Source: Caulobacteraceae bacterium (GTDB taxonomy: Bacteria; Pseudomonadota; Alphaproteobacteria; Caulobacterales; Caulobacteraceae). From it: a stretch of 8,862 nucleotides of DNA. This document shows positions 1-6,712 of this stretch, in pieces. The first letter of the stretch is position 1; the number at the start of each line of letters is the position of its first letter. Below the pieces are notes generated by a model, which was not told the DNA's origin, did no database searches, and saw only the letters and a program-made list of their open reading frames with translations. The stretch is taken from contig PLFA01000057.1 of the NCBI GenBank assembly GCA_003136615.1, positions 16,719-25,580 on the forward strand. Reading direction: 5' to 3'. A program made the translations under genes and the position numbers.

Positions 1-849
1 GCGCCCCGCTCCGGCCCCCTGGACTGGCTCCCGGGCCGAGGCGCCGCGCGCCTTACCGGTGATCTGACCCCACCCTGGCCCGACATTCTGGTCACCTGCG
101 GCCGGCGCTCGGTCCCCTACGCGGCGGCCATAAAACGCGCGAGCCTCGGCCGCACTTTCACCGTGCATGTCCAGGATCCGCGCGCCTATCGTGACCAGTT
201 CGATCTGATCGTGGCCATGGATCACGACAACCTTGCCGAGAGCCCGCGGGTGATGAAGATCGCCACCGCCCTGCACGACATTACGCCCGGATCACTCCAG
301 GAGGCCGCGAGAGTCTGGCGTGATCGGCTGGGGTCTCTGGGGCGCCCCTTGGCGGGCGTGGCCGTGGGCGGAGACCTACGGGGTCGGCCCTTTACCCTTG
401 CCGACGCCGAGACGTTGATCGCCGGACTGAAACGGTTGCGCCGCGAGACGGGGACGCGACTCGCCATTACCCCGTCGCGCCGGACGCCGGCGGACGTCAT
501 CGCGCGTCTGGCGGAGGCCTTTCGCGGCGATCCGGGCGCCTATGTCTGGAATCTTGAAGGCGAAAATCCTTATCGCGGCATTTTGGCCTTGTCCGACCGT
601 CTCGTCGTGACCACCGATAGCGTTTCCATGGTCTCCGAAGCGATTGCGACCGGCCACCCCGTGGAGCTTCTCGATCTCGATTTCCCCCGCCATCGCGGCT
701 TCATCAGGCGCCTCATTGACCAGGGCCTCGCGCGCCGCTTCGAGGGCGCCGCCGATCCCCCCATCGCCATTGCGCGTCTCAACCCCACGGACCACGTCGC
801 CGCCCGCGTACGGGATCTGCTTCACGCGAGAACGGGCGTATCCGGATAG
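1..849 (+). CDS. ELM1-like (mito_fiss_Elm1) family protein, 5'-truncated by window edge
   Basis: The reading frame is open from base 1 to the TAG at 847-849, giving 282 residues with no start in the window, so the N-terminus is missing. An internal GTG at 163 is not the start, because family-like sequence precedes it (TCGRRSVPYAAAIKR, residues 32-46). This stretch and TVHVQDPR (54-61), VGGDLRGRPF (122-131), ITPSRRTP (156-163), GENPYRG (187-193) and TTDSVSMVSEA (204-214) match my recollection of bacterial proteins assigned to the mitochondrial fission ELM1 family. These have a GT-B-like, glycosyltransferase-resembling fold. In plants ELM1 helps recruit the fission dynamin; the bacterial role is not established, and the name should not be read as a function. 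The fold suggests sugar-nucleotide chemistry, which is inference. The 3' end overlaps the convergent oxygenase gene by 28 bases. Family assignment is confident, function unknown. Confidence 0.88.
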   Translation, partial: APRSGPLDWLPGRGAARLTGDLTPPWPDILVTCGRRSVPYAAAIKRASLGRTFTVHVQDPRAYRDQFDLIVAMDHDNLAESPRVMKIATALHDITPGSLQEAARVWRDRLGSLGRPLAGVAVGGDLRGRPFTLADAETLIAGLKRLRRETGTRLAITPSRRTPADVIARLAEAFRGDPGAYVWNLEGENPYRGILALSDRLVVTTDSVSMVSEAIATGHPVELLDLDFPRHRGFIRRLIDQGLARRFEGAADPPIAIARLNPTDHVAARVRDLLHARTGVSG

Positions 850-1514
850 GCGAGCTGTTCGCGGGCCCGCCATTCCCGCGTCACATAGTTCATGATCAGG
901 GAGCGACGGATACCGGGGATCGGGCGCGGGGATAGGCCATGCCAGGTGTTGTCTCCGGGGACGAAAACAAGCGCCGTATTGTCGATAAAGGCGGATCGCT
1001 TGGCCCACTGATCAGGCGCGGCGTAGATGTCCGTTCCAAGATCGGTCTGACCCTCCCCCTCAGCAAGATAGATCAACATCGTGAAGCGCTTCACGCCAAG
1101 ATCGGTGTGGGGCTCGAGCCAGAAACCCTCGGTGTCCTGGGCATATTCAAGACGCACGAAGGTATCCCGCAGGTCGGCGCCTGTCAGCTCGCCAATCGCG
1201 GTCGCCACGGATGGCGACTGGAACGCCTCGGCCACCGCCGCGCAGGCCTCGAACCGGGCCATATTATGCGCGTCGAAATAGTGCCGCTGGTCGTTGTGAA
1301 GCTCGCGCTTGCCGGAGATCCCGTCGAGGCGCGGTGGCGCGAAGGGCAAGGCGCGAAGGATGGCCGAGATCCCGTCAGGGAAGACCCTCGCAACGCCCCA
1401 GTGTCGATAAGGGCGAGCCTCCGCCTCCGCGGCGGCAAAGGCCGCTTGTAAAGAGGCCTGCACAGCCTGAGTGAGGGGTGTCCGGGTGGAAATGGCTGTC
1501 AGCTCAGTGCGCAA
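822..1514 (-). CDS. 2OG-Fe(II) oxygenase family protein
   Basis: A 230-residue protein with the double-stranded beta-helix iron site of 2-oxoglutarate/Fe(II) dioxygenases. The HxD pair is H136/D138 in EPHTDLGVKRFTMLIYL, the distal His is H192 in PGDNTWHGL, and the 2OG-binding Arg is R203 or R204 in GIRRSLIMNYV. Such enzymes couple 2OG decarboxylation to hydroxylation of a substrate, which cannot be named here. The N-terminal PYRHW (36-40) and the HNDQRHYFDAHNMARF region resemble a subfamily common in alphaproteobacteria. The start is uncertain. The frame is open up to 1580 but has no ATG or GTG before the domain. TTG at 1514 gives a natural family-like length; GTG at 1463 is the next choice. 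Neither has a clear Shine-Dalgarno sequence. It is the last gene of the minus-strand run, 86 bases after the amidase stop, and its own stop (TGA, 824-822) lies inside the ELM1-like gene. Confidence 0.87.
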   Translation of the reverse strand: MRTELTAISTRTPLTQAVQASLQAAFAAAEAEARPYRHWGVARVFPDGISAILRALPFAPPRLDGISGKRELHNDQRHYFDAHNMARFEACAAVAEAFQSPSVATAIGELTGADLRDTFVRLEYAQDTEGFWLEPHTDLGVKRFTMLIYLAEGEGQTDLGTDIYAAPDQWAKRSAFIDNTALVFVPGDNTWHGLSPRPIPGIRRSLIMNYVTREWRAREQLAYPDTPVLA

Positions 1515-1600
1515 CGCCGCAGGGGGGCCTGTACGGTCTGGATGATGGGAAGCGCGTCTTAAAGCAACCGAGAGGCGCCGTCACGTAGCGCGAGATGGCT

Positions 1601-3013
1601 TCAAATGGCCGGGCGGCGCGAGGCCCAGGGCGCGGCCTCCTCCAGTTGGCCGGCGAGACGGAAGAGAAGCACTTCCCCGGCCGGTTGACCCACAAACTGA
1701 ATGCCGATGGGAAGGCCTTCCCGACTCTGGGCCAGAGGGACCGTCATGGCGGGCTGCCCGGACACATTGAACGGCTGGGTATTGGGCATAAAGGTGAGAA
1801 GCCGCAGCATATAACCGCCAAGGTCGCCGTCCCTCAGATAGCCAATAGGCGCCGGAGGCGTTCCCATGGTTGAGGTCAGTAAGAGGTCGAAACCCAGGAA
1901 AGCGCGGGCCGCGAGCCGACCAAAGGCGTGGGCGGTCTGTAGGGCCTTGATATAGTCCACGGCGCTGATCTTCTGGCCCCTCTGGTAAATGCCGAAGGTC
2001 AGATCCTCGACCTCGTCTTCGGTGATCGGCCGTCCCCTCCGCCGCGCTTCGTTGTCCAGCAGGGTCGTAATATTGGCGGCGATGATAAGACCGCCGGCCT
2101 CTTGAACGGGCGCATAGTCCCACCCCAGGGTCACCTCCTCAACCTCATGGCCGAGGTCTTCGCAAAGCCGCGCCGCATCCTGAACGGCCTGTGCGCATTG
2201 GGGGTCCAGCCCCGGTCCCGCGATGGACTCAAGGCTGAAGGCGATTTTGAGTTTCCCAGGAGGTTGCCCGACTTCTTCCGCGAAAGGCCGCGACGGCGGC
2301 GGCGCCCAATAGGGATCGCCAAGCTGCGGCGTGGAAATCGCGTCCAGCAGCGCGGCGCTGTCGCGCACCGAACGGGTCACGGCGTGCTGGATCGAGAAAC
2401 CGCCCCACCCCTCATTGGCCGGCGCCAACGACACCCGTCCACGCGACGGCTTAAGGCCAAACAGCCCACAGCAAGAGGCGGGAATGCGGATGGATCCGCC
2501 GCCGTCGCTGGCGTGTGCGGCAGGTACGACACCCGCGGCCACCGCGGCCGCTGATCCGCCGGATGAGCCACCAGGTGTGTGATCAAGGTTCCAGGGGTTG
2601 AAACTTGGCCCGAACAACTCAGGCTCGGTGACGGGCTCAAGGCCGAACTCCGGCGTGTTGGTCTTGCCGAAAATAACCAAGCCAGCCCGGCGGTAGGCCG
2701 CCACGATGGCGTTGTCAGCGACGTATTCAAGATCCTTGAAGAGGCGGGAGCCGGCGGACGTAGCAGTCCCGGCCGCCTGAGCGCTGAGATCTTTCAATAG
2801 GAAGGGAACGCCCCCCAAGGGCCCGGAAGGTGTCTCACGCGCCACCAACCGCGCGGCTTCAGCCATGGAAAAGGTAATGGCGTTGATCTTGCTATCGACG
2901 GCTTCAGCGCGGGCGATGGCCGCCTCCAGCGCCTCGACCGCGGTGATCTCGCGCTTGGCAATCAACGCCGCCAGACCCACCGCGTCCTGGGCTGCGTAGT
3001 CGGCCTGATTCAT
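1601..3013 (-). CDS. Amidase-signature (AS) family amidohydrolase
   Basis: A full-length 470-residue amidase-signature enzyme. The Ser-cisSer-Lys triad is visible: K74 in PFLLKDL, cis-Ser S150 in the Gly/Ser-rich PGGSSGGS, and nucleophile S174 in DGGGSIRIPAS. Spacings of 76 and 24 residues agree with characterised members such as FAAH. The C-terminal part carries the usual NVSGQPAMTVPL and GLPIGIQFVG motifs. The family hydrolyses amide bonds (amides, acylamides, nitrile-derived amides, oligomer amides, or Gln in GatA). GatA is unlikely because no gatB or gatC is adjacent and the divergent C-terminal half looks like a generic amidase. Substrate is unknown. There is no signal peptide, so it is probably cytoplasmic. 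The ATG at 3013 is well supported by a perfect TAAGGAG seven bases upstream, and only 11 bases separate it from arfB, so the two are very likely co-transcribed. Confidence 0.95.
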   Translation of the reverse strand: MNQADYAAQDAVGLAALIAKREITAVEALEAAIARAEAVDSKINAITFSMAEAARLVARETPSGPLGGVPFLLKDLSAQAAGTATSAGSRLFKDLEYVADNAIVAAYRRAGLVIFGKTNTPEFGLEPVTEPELFGPSFNPWNLDHTPGGSSGGSAAAVAAGVVPAAHASDGGGSIRIPASCCGLFGLKPSRGRVSLAPANEGWGGFSIQHAVTRSVRDSAALLDAISTPQLGDPYWAPPPSRPFAEEVGQPPGKLKIAFSLESIAGPGLDPQCAQAVQDAARLCEDLGHEVEEVTLGWDYAPVQEAGGLIIAANITTLLDNEARRRGRPITEDEVEDLTFGIYQRGQKISAVDYIKALQTAHAFGRLAARAFLGFDLLLTSTMGTPPAPIGYLRDGDLGGYMLRLLTFMPNTQPFNVSGQPAMTVPLAQSREGLPIGIQFVGQPAGEVLLFRLAGQLEEAAPWASRRPAI

Positions 3014-3020
3014 GGCGTCT

Positions 3021-3027
3021 CTCCTTA
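3021..3027 (-). promoter_or_regulatory. Amidase ribosome-binding site nested on the arfB stop codon
   Basis: On the minus strand the bases read TAAGGAG, a near-perfect anti-16S match, seven bases before the amidase ATG. Its TAA is also the arfB stop codon (3027-3025). Ribosomes ending arfB therefore stop exactly on the amidase initiation region, which favours coupled translation. Confidence 0.8.
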
Positions 3028-3456
3028 GTCCTCGGGCGCGGGACGCCCGCGCGCGGACTTGATCCCAGCGCGTCTAGCCTTGCCGTCCAGGCGCTTCAAC
3101 TTTGAGGCCAGGGTTGGGCGGGTCGGTCGCCGCGACTTCGGCCGCACGGCCGCGTGGCGAAAGAGGGCGATGAGGCGCGCCCGCCCCGCCTCGCGGTTCA
3201 TCATGAGGGAGCGATACTCCTGCGCAAAGACCACGATGACATCGTCGGCGGTCAGGCGGGATCCCGCGAGGGCCCGTAGCCTGTCCTTCACCTGGTCCGG
3301 CATGGAGACAGACGCCCCGACATCAAACCGAAGCTCCACCGCGCTACTGGTCTTATTGACGTGCTGGCCGCCAGGCCCGCTCGCACGCACCGCCCGCTCT
3401 GTGATTTCGGCCTCGGCGGCGGTAAGCCAGACAGGATCGCTTGGCTTATGACTCAG
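3025..3456 (-). CDS. arfB: Alternative ribosome-rescue factor ArfB (peptidyl-tRNA hydrolase), probable CTG start
   Basis: ArfB (YaeJ/ICT1 type) enters stalled ribosomes lacking a stop codon and hydrolyses peptidyl-tRNA with a GGQ loop. The signature RASGPGGQHVNKTSSAVELRF is present in two adjoining parts, as are AQEYRSLMMNREAG and the Lys/Arg-rich tail (RRPTRPTLASKLKRL onward) that occupies the empty mRNA channel. Long release-factor domains are absent, so it is not RF1 or RF2. The in-frame GTG at 3390 would put GGQ at residues 7-9 and cut off conserved N-terminal sequence (AEAEITERAV). Between the upstream in-frame stop at 3552-3550 and that GTG there is no ATG, GTG or TTG. The best alternative is the CTG at 3456-3454, which overlaps the aldolase TGA as CTGA and gives 143 residues with GGQ at 29-31. 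E. coli ArfB has 140 residues with GGQ at about 26-28. Family certain; start inferred. Confidence 0.9.
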   Translation of the reverse strand: MSHKPSDPVWLTAAEAEITERAVRASGPGGQHVNKTSSAVELRFDVGASVSMPDQVKDRLRALAGSRLTADDVIVVFAQEYRSLMMNREAGRARLIALFRHAAVRPKSRRPTRPTLASKLKRLDGKARRAGIKSARGRPAPED

Positions 3457-4223
3457 GCGTCGTAACCCGGAGACTCGCGGTCCAGGCGACGCAGGGCGCC
3501 GGGCCAGGCCAGAGCCCCGCCGATGCCCCGGGAGGTCTGGGCGCGCACCTCATCCTGGCTGGCCTGGGAGGCGATGCGCAGGTTCTCGCGACCCGCCGAA
3601 AGCGCCATGACCTGCTGCTTACAGGCCCGCTCCAGATAGAACATATTCACCCAACACTCCGCCGCCGTCGCCCCCACAGTCAGGGTGCCGTGATTGCGCA
3701 GAAGCATCATCGTGGCCTTGCCCAGATCGGCGACCAGGCGCTCCTTTTCCTCTGGATTCAGAGCGATGCCTTCGTAGTCATGATAGGCAAGCCTCGGCAG
3801 GCAGATCAGAGCGTGCTGGCTGAGCGGCAGAAGCCCTTCGACCTGGGCCGCCACCGCGACGCCCTGATCGGAATGCAGATGCATCACGAAATGGGCGTCG
3901 TCGCGCGCCGCGTGAATCGCCGAGTGAATGGTGAAACCCGCCGGATTGATGAAATAGGGTGTCTCCTGACGGATGTTTCCCTCCAGGTCGATCTTCACCA
4001 GCGACGAGGCCGTGATCTCGTCAAAGAACTGGCCGTAGGGATTGATCAGGAAGTGATGATCCGTGCCCGGGATGCGCGCTGAAATGTGGGTGTAGATCAT
4101 ATCGTCCCAGCCATAGAGGGCCACGAGACGGTAGAGCGCGGCCAGATCGACGCGAGCCTGCCACTCCGCCTCCGACACCTTGCCGCTTAAGGAGAGAGTG
4201 GGGGTCAAGGATCCATCAGCCAT
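3453..4223 (-). CDS. Class II aldolase/adducin family protein
   Basis: A 256-residue single-domain protein of the class II aldolase/adducin N-terminal family, whose members include Zn-dependent sugar-phosphate aldolases, epimerases and decarboxylase-like enzymes. Likely metal ligands are H115 and H117 (MHLHSD) and H178 (RNHGT). Family motifs YTHISARIPG (44-53), HHFLINPYG (56-64) and EITASSLVKID (69-79) are intact. At the place where fuculose aldolase has its acid/base Glu (PSSE), this protein reads NPAG (93-96). That is usual, as I recall, for the aldolase II/adducin-like subgroup and argues against simple fuculose-type chemistry. The substrate is unknown. ATG at 4223 is preceded by GGAAGGAA (4238-4231) at good spacing. 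It is the first gene of the minus-strand run, transcribed from the divergent region 4224-4348. Its TGA (3455-3453) overlaps the probable arfB start. Confidence 0.92.
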   Translation of the reverse strand: MADGSLTPTLSLSGKVSEAEWQARVDLAALYRLVALYGWDDMIYTHISARIPGTDHHFLINPYGQFFDEITASSLVKIDLEGNIRQETPYFINPAGFTIHSAIHAARDDAHFVMHLHSDQGVAVAAQVEGLLPLSQHALICLPRLAYHDYEGIALNPEEKERLVADLGKATMMLLRNHGTLTVGATAAECWVNMFYLERACKQQVMALSAGRENLRIASQASQDEVRAQTSRGIGGALAWPGALRRLDRESPGYDA

Positions 4224-4348
4224 GGCAATTTTCCTTCCGAATATCAGCGTGTCTGTTTTGTTTTAGACTCCTCCCACCACCGCGGGGCGTCAAGCGCGCA
4301 TTGTCTCAATTCGCGGGGCCTGTATTCTCATCCGCGGGGAGTAAATCA
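4224..4348. promoter_or_regulatory. Divergent intergenic promoter region (aldolase operon / ABC exporter)
   Basis: These 125 bases separate two divergently read gene runs and should carry promoters for both. For the minus strand there is a weak candidate, TTGACG (4293-4288) with TCTAAA (4267-4262). Its 20-base spacer is longer than ideal, so I hold it loosely. The part close to the aldolase is locally AT-rich (4224-4268). I see no clear operator repeat. Confidence 0.5.
4301..4328 (+). promoter_or_regulatory. Candidate sigma70-type promoter of the ABC exporter
   Basis: TTGTCT (4301-4306) and TATTCT (4323-4328) stand 16 bases apart, each matching four of six consensus positions. Transcription would begin around 4335, leaving a very short leader with GGGGAG (4336-4341) seven bases before the ATG at 4349. 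The TTG at 4301 is in frame with the ATPase, but on this reading it is promoter, not a start codon. Confidence 0.4.
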
Positions 4349-5119
4349 ATGACAATCCGCGACGCATTGGGCTTCCGCGACGCATTGGTGGTCCGGGACC
4401 TCTGCAAAGCCTTCGGAAAGCCCGCGGTTGATCGCCTGAGCCTGACGGTGCGCGGCGGCGAGATCTATGCGCTGCTGGGCAAGAACGGGGCGGGAAAGAC
4501 CACAACCTTGCGGATGATCGTCGGGCTCCTCAAGCCTGACGCCGGTGCGATCAGGGTGTTCGGCGTCGACGCCCTCGGCGATCCGCGCGCGGCCAAGCAG
4601 ATCATCGCTTGGGTCCCGGATGAGCCGATGCTTTATGATCGCCTGAGCCCTCTGGAATATCTGGAATTTGTCGCGGGTCTTTGGGGCATTGAACCCAAAA
4701 CGGCGCGCGAAAGCGCCGAGACCCTGCTCAAATGGCTGGACCTCTGGGAGCAGCGCCATGAGCGGTGCGAGGGATTCTCCCGGGGCATGAAGCAGAAGAC
4801 GGCCCTGGCCGGCGCTCTCATCCATGAGCCCCGTCTGTTGATCCTGGATGAGCCCCTCACGGGCCTTGACGCGGCCGCCGCCCGGCAGGTCAAGGATGTG
4901 CTGACGGCGCGCGCCCGGGCTGGCGCCACCGTGATCATCACCACCCACATTCTGGAAGTCGCCGAGCGGATCGCCGACCGGATCGGAATCATCCAGAGGG
5001 GGCGACTCCTGGCCGAGGGCAATCTCGCCGAACTCAGGCTCCGCGCCGGAGAGAATCAGGAAACCCTAGAGGATGTGTTCCTCGAACTCACGGCGGAAGA
5101 AGGCGCGCCCATCGCGTGA
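4349..5119 (+). CDS. ABC transporter ATP-binding protein (ABC-2-type exporter ATPase)
   Basis: A 256-residue nucleotide-binding domain that powers the permease encoded next to it. Motifs in order: Walker A GKNGAGKTT (44-52), Q-loop region WVPDEPMLYDRLS (88-100) with Asp rather than Gln at 91, signature FSRGMKQK (143-150), Walker B LLILDE (163-168), D-loop GLD (172-174) and switch His H200 in TTHILEV. The SRGMKQ signature and the PDEP Q-loop variant are, as I recall, typical of ATPases paired with ABC-2-like exporters (the drug, antibiotic or sodium export group). I chose ATG 4349 because GGGGAG lies seven bases upstream; the in-frame TTG at 4301 would add 16 residues unlike the family. Residues 4-13 contain a small tandem repeat (RDALGF, RDALVV). 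Its TGA overlaps the permease GTG as GTGA, indicating translational coupling. The substrate cannot be told. Confidence 0.94.
   Translation: MTIRDALGFRDALVVRDLCKAFGKPAVDRLSLTVRGGEIYALLGKNGAGKTTTLRMIVGLLKPDAGAIRVFGVDALGDPRAAKQIIAWVPDEPMLYDRLSPLEYLEFVAGLWGIEPKTARESAETLLKWLDLWEQRHERCEGFSRGMKQKTALAGALIHEPRLLILDEPLTGLDAAAARQVKDVLTARARAGATVIITTHILEVAERIADRIGIIQRGRLLAEGNLAELRLRAGENQETLEDVFLELTAEEGAPIA
4356..4388 (+). repeat. 18-bp tandem duplication at the start of the ABC ATPase gene
   Basis: TCCGCGACGCATTGG occurs at 4356-4370 and again, identical, at 4374-4388, a period of 18 bases. It is in frame and duplicates RDAL plus two residues just before the conserved domain begins (VVRDLCKAFG). It looks like a recent slippage-type insertion of six residues. 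Confidence 0.8.
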
Positions 5120-6642
5120 GCTTTCCCGCTCAGACCCTCCCCTGGCTCCTTGCCCACGAGTTGCGGCTCACATGGCGGCGACTATTGAGCCATCGCGGCC
5201 CGGCCTGGCGGACGCCTGTGCTGATCGGACTCTTTCTCCTGGCGGCGCTGGTGATCGGCGGCCCAGTGGGCTTCGCCCTGCGCGGGGTCAGCCTCTCGGT
5301 CACCGCGACGACCATTTTCGCCGGTGATGCCGCCATGGTCGTGTTTTTGATCTGGATGCTGTCCCAGGCCCTGGCGGCGGCCATAGAGGCCTTCTTCACG
5401 CGCGGCGACCTGGACCTGCTGCTCTCCTCGCCGGTCGACCCCGGCAAGGTGATGGTGGTTCGCTGCCTGGCCATCGCCACGACCGTGTTCACAGGCTTCG
5501 CGATCTTCGTCTCCCCCCTCATGATCCCGCTCGCGCTCATGGGCCATTTAGGGTGGCTGGCCCTCTACCCGATCCTGGCGGCCGCGGCGCTGACCGCCAC
5601 GGCCATGGGGCTCATCCTGGCGAGCATCCTGTTCCGCCTGCTGGGGCCCAAACGCGCCCGCGCGACCGCGCAGATCTTGGCCGTCGTCCTGGGAGGAATC
5701 TTCTTCATCGCGGGCCAACTTCCCAACATGTTGGGACTGGGCAAGCTCAAGGCCTGGATCGTCGCGGCGCCGTCGGCGACCCCGGAGGCGGGCCATCTGG
5801 CGCGGACGATACTGGCATGGCCGATTCGCGGATTTTCGGGAGACCTGGCGCCCCTGACCGCGATGCTGATCGGGGGCGGACTCATCTTTTCAGCCGCCAC
5901 CCTCTTTATCGGGAGACGCTTCGCCACCGACTCGGCCGCCGCCGCCGGCGTCGCCTCCACCCCGGCCATAAGGCGCGCCGACGAACGCTCATCATTTGTC
6001 GGCGGCATCGTGGCCCTGACGATCCGCAAGGAGCTTCGCCTCTTGGGCCGCGACATCACCCTCATCGCCACCGTTCTGTTCCGTCTGATCTATCTCGTGC
6101 CCTTGGCGCTGATTTTGGTGCGCAACGCTGATCAGCGGCTGGTCACCCTCGTCCCCATCGGGGTGGGGACGGTGACTTTCATGGTGGGTCAGACCGTATT
6201 GACCCTCGCCATGATCATGATCGCCGGCGAAGATTCACCTGATCTGCTGCGCAGTTCCCCCGCGGGAGCCGACACGCTTCGCCGCGCGAAAATGGCGGCG
6301 GCAATCCTCCCAGTGGTGATCGTCATGGCGGCCCCCCTTATCGTTCTGATGGTTCTGGAACCGGTCCCCGGCGTGGCCGCGGCGCTCGGCTGTGGCGTCA
6401 TCGCGCTCGCCAACACCCTGATCGCGGCGCGTTTGCAGAGGCCGGCTCCTCGGGCGGCGTTCCGGCGTCGCGGCGGCGGCGCTTCGGTCACCGCCGCCAT
6501 GGTCTCTCTGGTCATCAGCGGTCTGATCGCGGCGTCCGCGGGAATGGCCGCCGCCGCCTCGGTCTTCGCGCTTTTGCCCCTGATCCTGGCGGTGGGGGGG
6601 CTGGCCCTCATCAATGAGATCAAGCCCGCGTCCGCCGAATGA
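5116..6642 (+). CDS. ABC exporter permease with two homologous halves
   Basis: A 508-residue, strongly hydrophobic inner-membrane protein with about 11-12 predicted membrane segments by eye. Rough positions are 34-56, 68-90, 117-142, 147-173, 185-203, 248-266, 316-336, 346-370, 396-416, 418-438, 458-480 and 482-500. It is the membrane partner of the preceding ATPase: the GTG start (5116) overlaps that gene's TGA. Two halves look related. HELRLTWRRL (14-23) parallels KELRLLGRDI (305-314), and GDLDLLLSSPVDPGKVMVVR (97-116) parallels SPDLLRSSPAGADTLRRAKM (374-393), each followed by long hydrophobic stretches. One chain may thus supply both halves of an ABC-2-like transmembrane domain. There is no periplasmic substrate-binding protein gene nearby, which fits export. 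Substrate unknown. The GTG start has no strong Shine-Dalgarno beyond the coupled context. Confidence 0.88.
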   Translation: MSFPAQTLPWLLAHELRLTWRRLLSHRGPAWRTPVLIGLFLLAALVIGGPVGFALRGVSLSVTATTIFAGDAAMVVFLIWMLSQALAAAIEAFFTRGDLDLLLSSPVDPGKVMVVRCLAIATTVFTGFAIFVSPLMIPLALMGHLGWLALYPILAAAALTATAMGLILASILFRLLGPKRARATAQILAVVLGGIFFIAGQLPNMLGLGKLKAWIVAAPSATPEAGHLARTILAWPIRGFSGDLAPLTAMLIGGGLIFSAATLFIGRRFATDSAAAAGVASTPAIRRADERSSFVGGIVALTIRKELRLLGRDITLIATVLFRLIYLVPLALILVRNADQRLVTLVPIGVGTVTFMVGQTVLTLAMIMIAGEDSPDLLRSSPAGADTLRRAKMAAAILPVVIVMAAPLIVLMVLEPVPGVAAALGCGVIALANTLIAARLQRPAPRAAFRRRGGGASVTAAMVSLVISGLIAASAGMAAAASVFALLPLILAVGGLALINEIKPASAE

Positions 6643-6712
6643 CGCCATCTTAAGCTTGCTTGGCGGATCATTGAGAAAGCCCAGCGTCACTCCCACTTAA
6701 TTCCGCAGGATC

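Noticed and set aside
376..1008. Long minus-strand ORF (210 codons) across the ELM1-like gene
   Set aside because: Antisense shadow: it overlaps two recognised genes and shows no family motif.
1601..3013. GatA subunit of the tRNA amidotransferase
   Set aside because: No gatB or gatC is adjacent and the divergent C-terminal half looks like a generic amidase-signature enzyme.
3025..3390. Short arfB starting at GTG 3390
   Set aside because: It would remove the conserved N-terminal strand and place GGQ at residues 7-9; the protein similarity clearly continues upstream.
4301..4348. TTG start at 4301 giving a 16-residue longer ABC ATPase
   Set aside because: The ATG at 4349 has a good GGGGAG upstream, the extra residues are not family-like, and TTGTCT at 4301 fits better as a -35 element.
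6643..6665. CGCCA...TGGCG inverted repeat after the permease as a terminator
   Set aside because: Only five pairs with a 13-base loop and no T-run; not enough to call.
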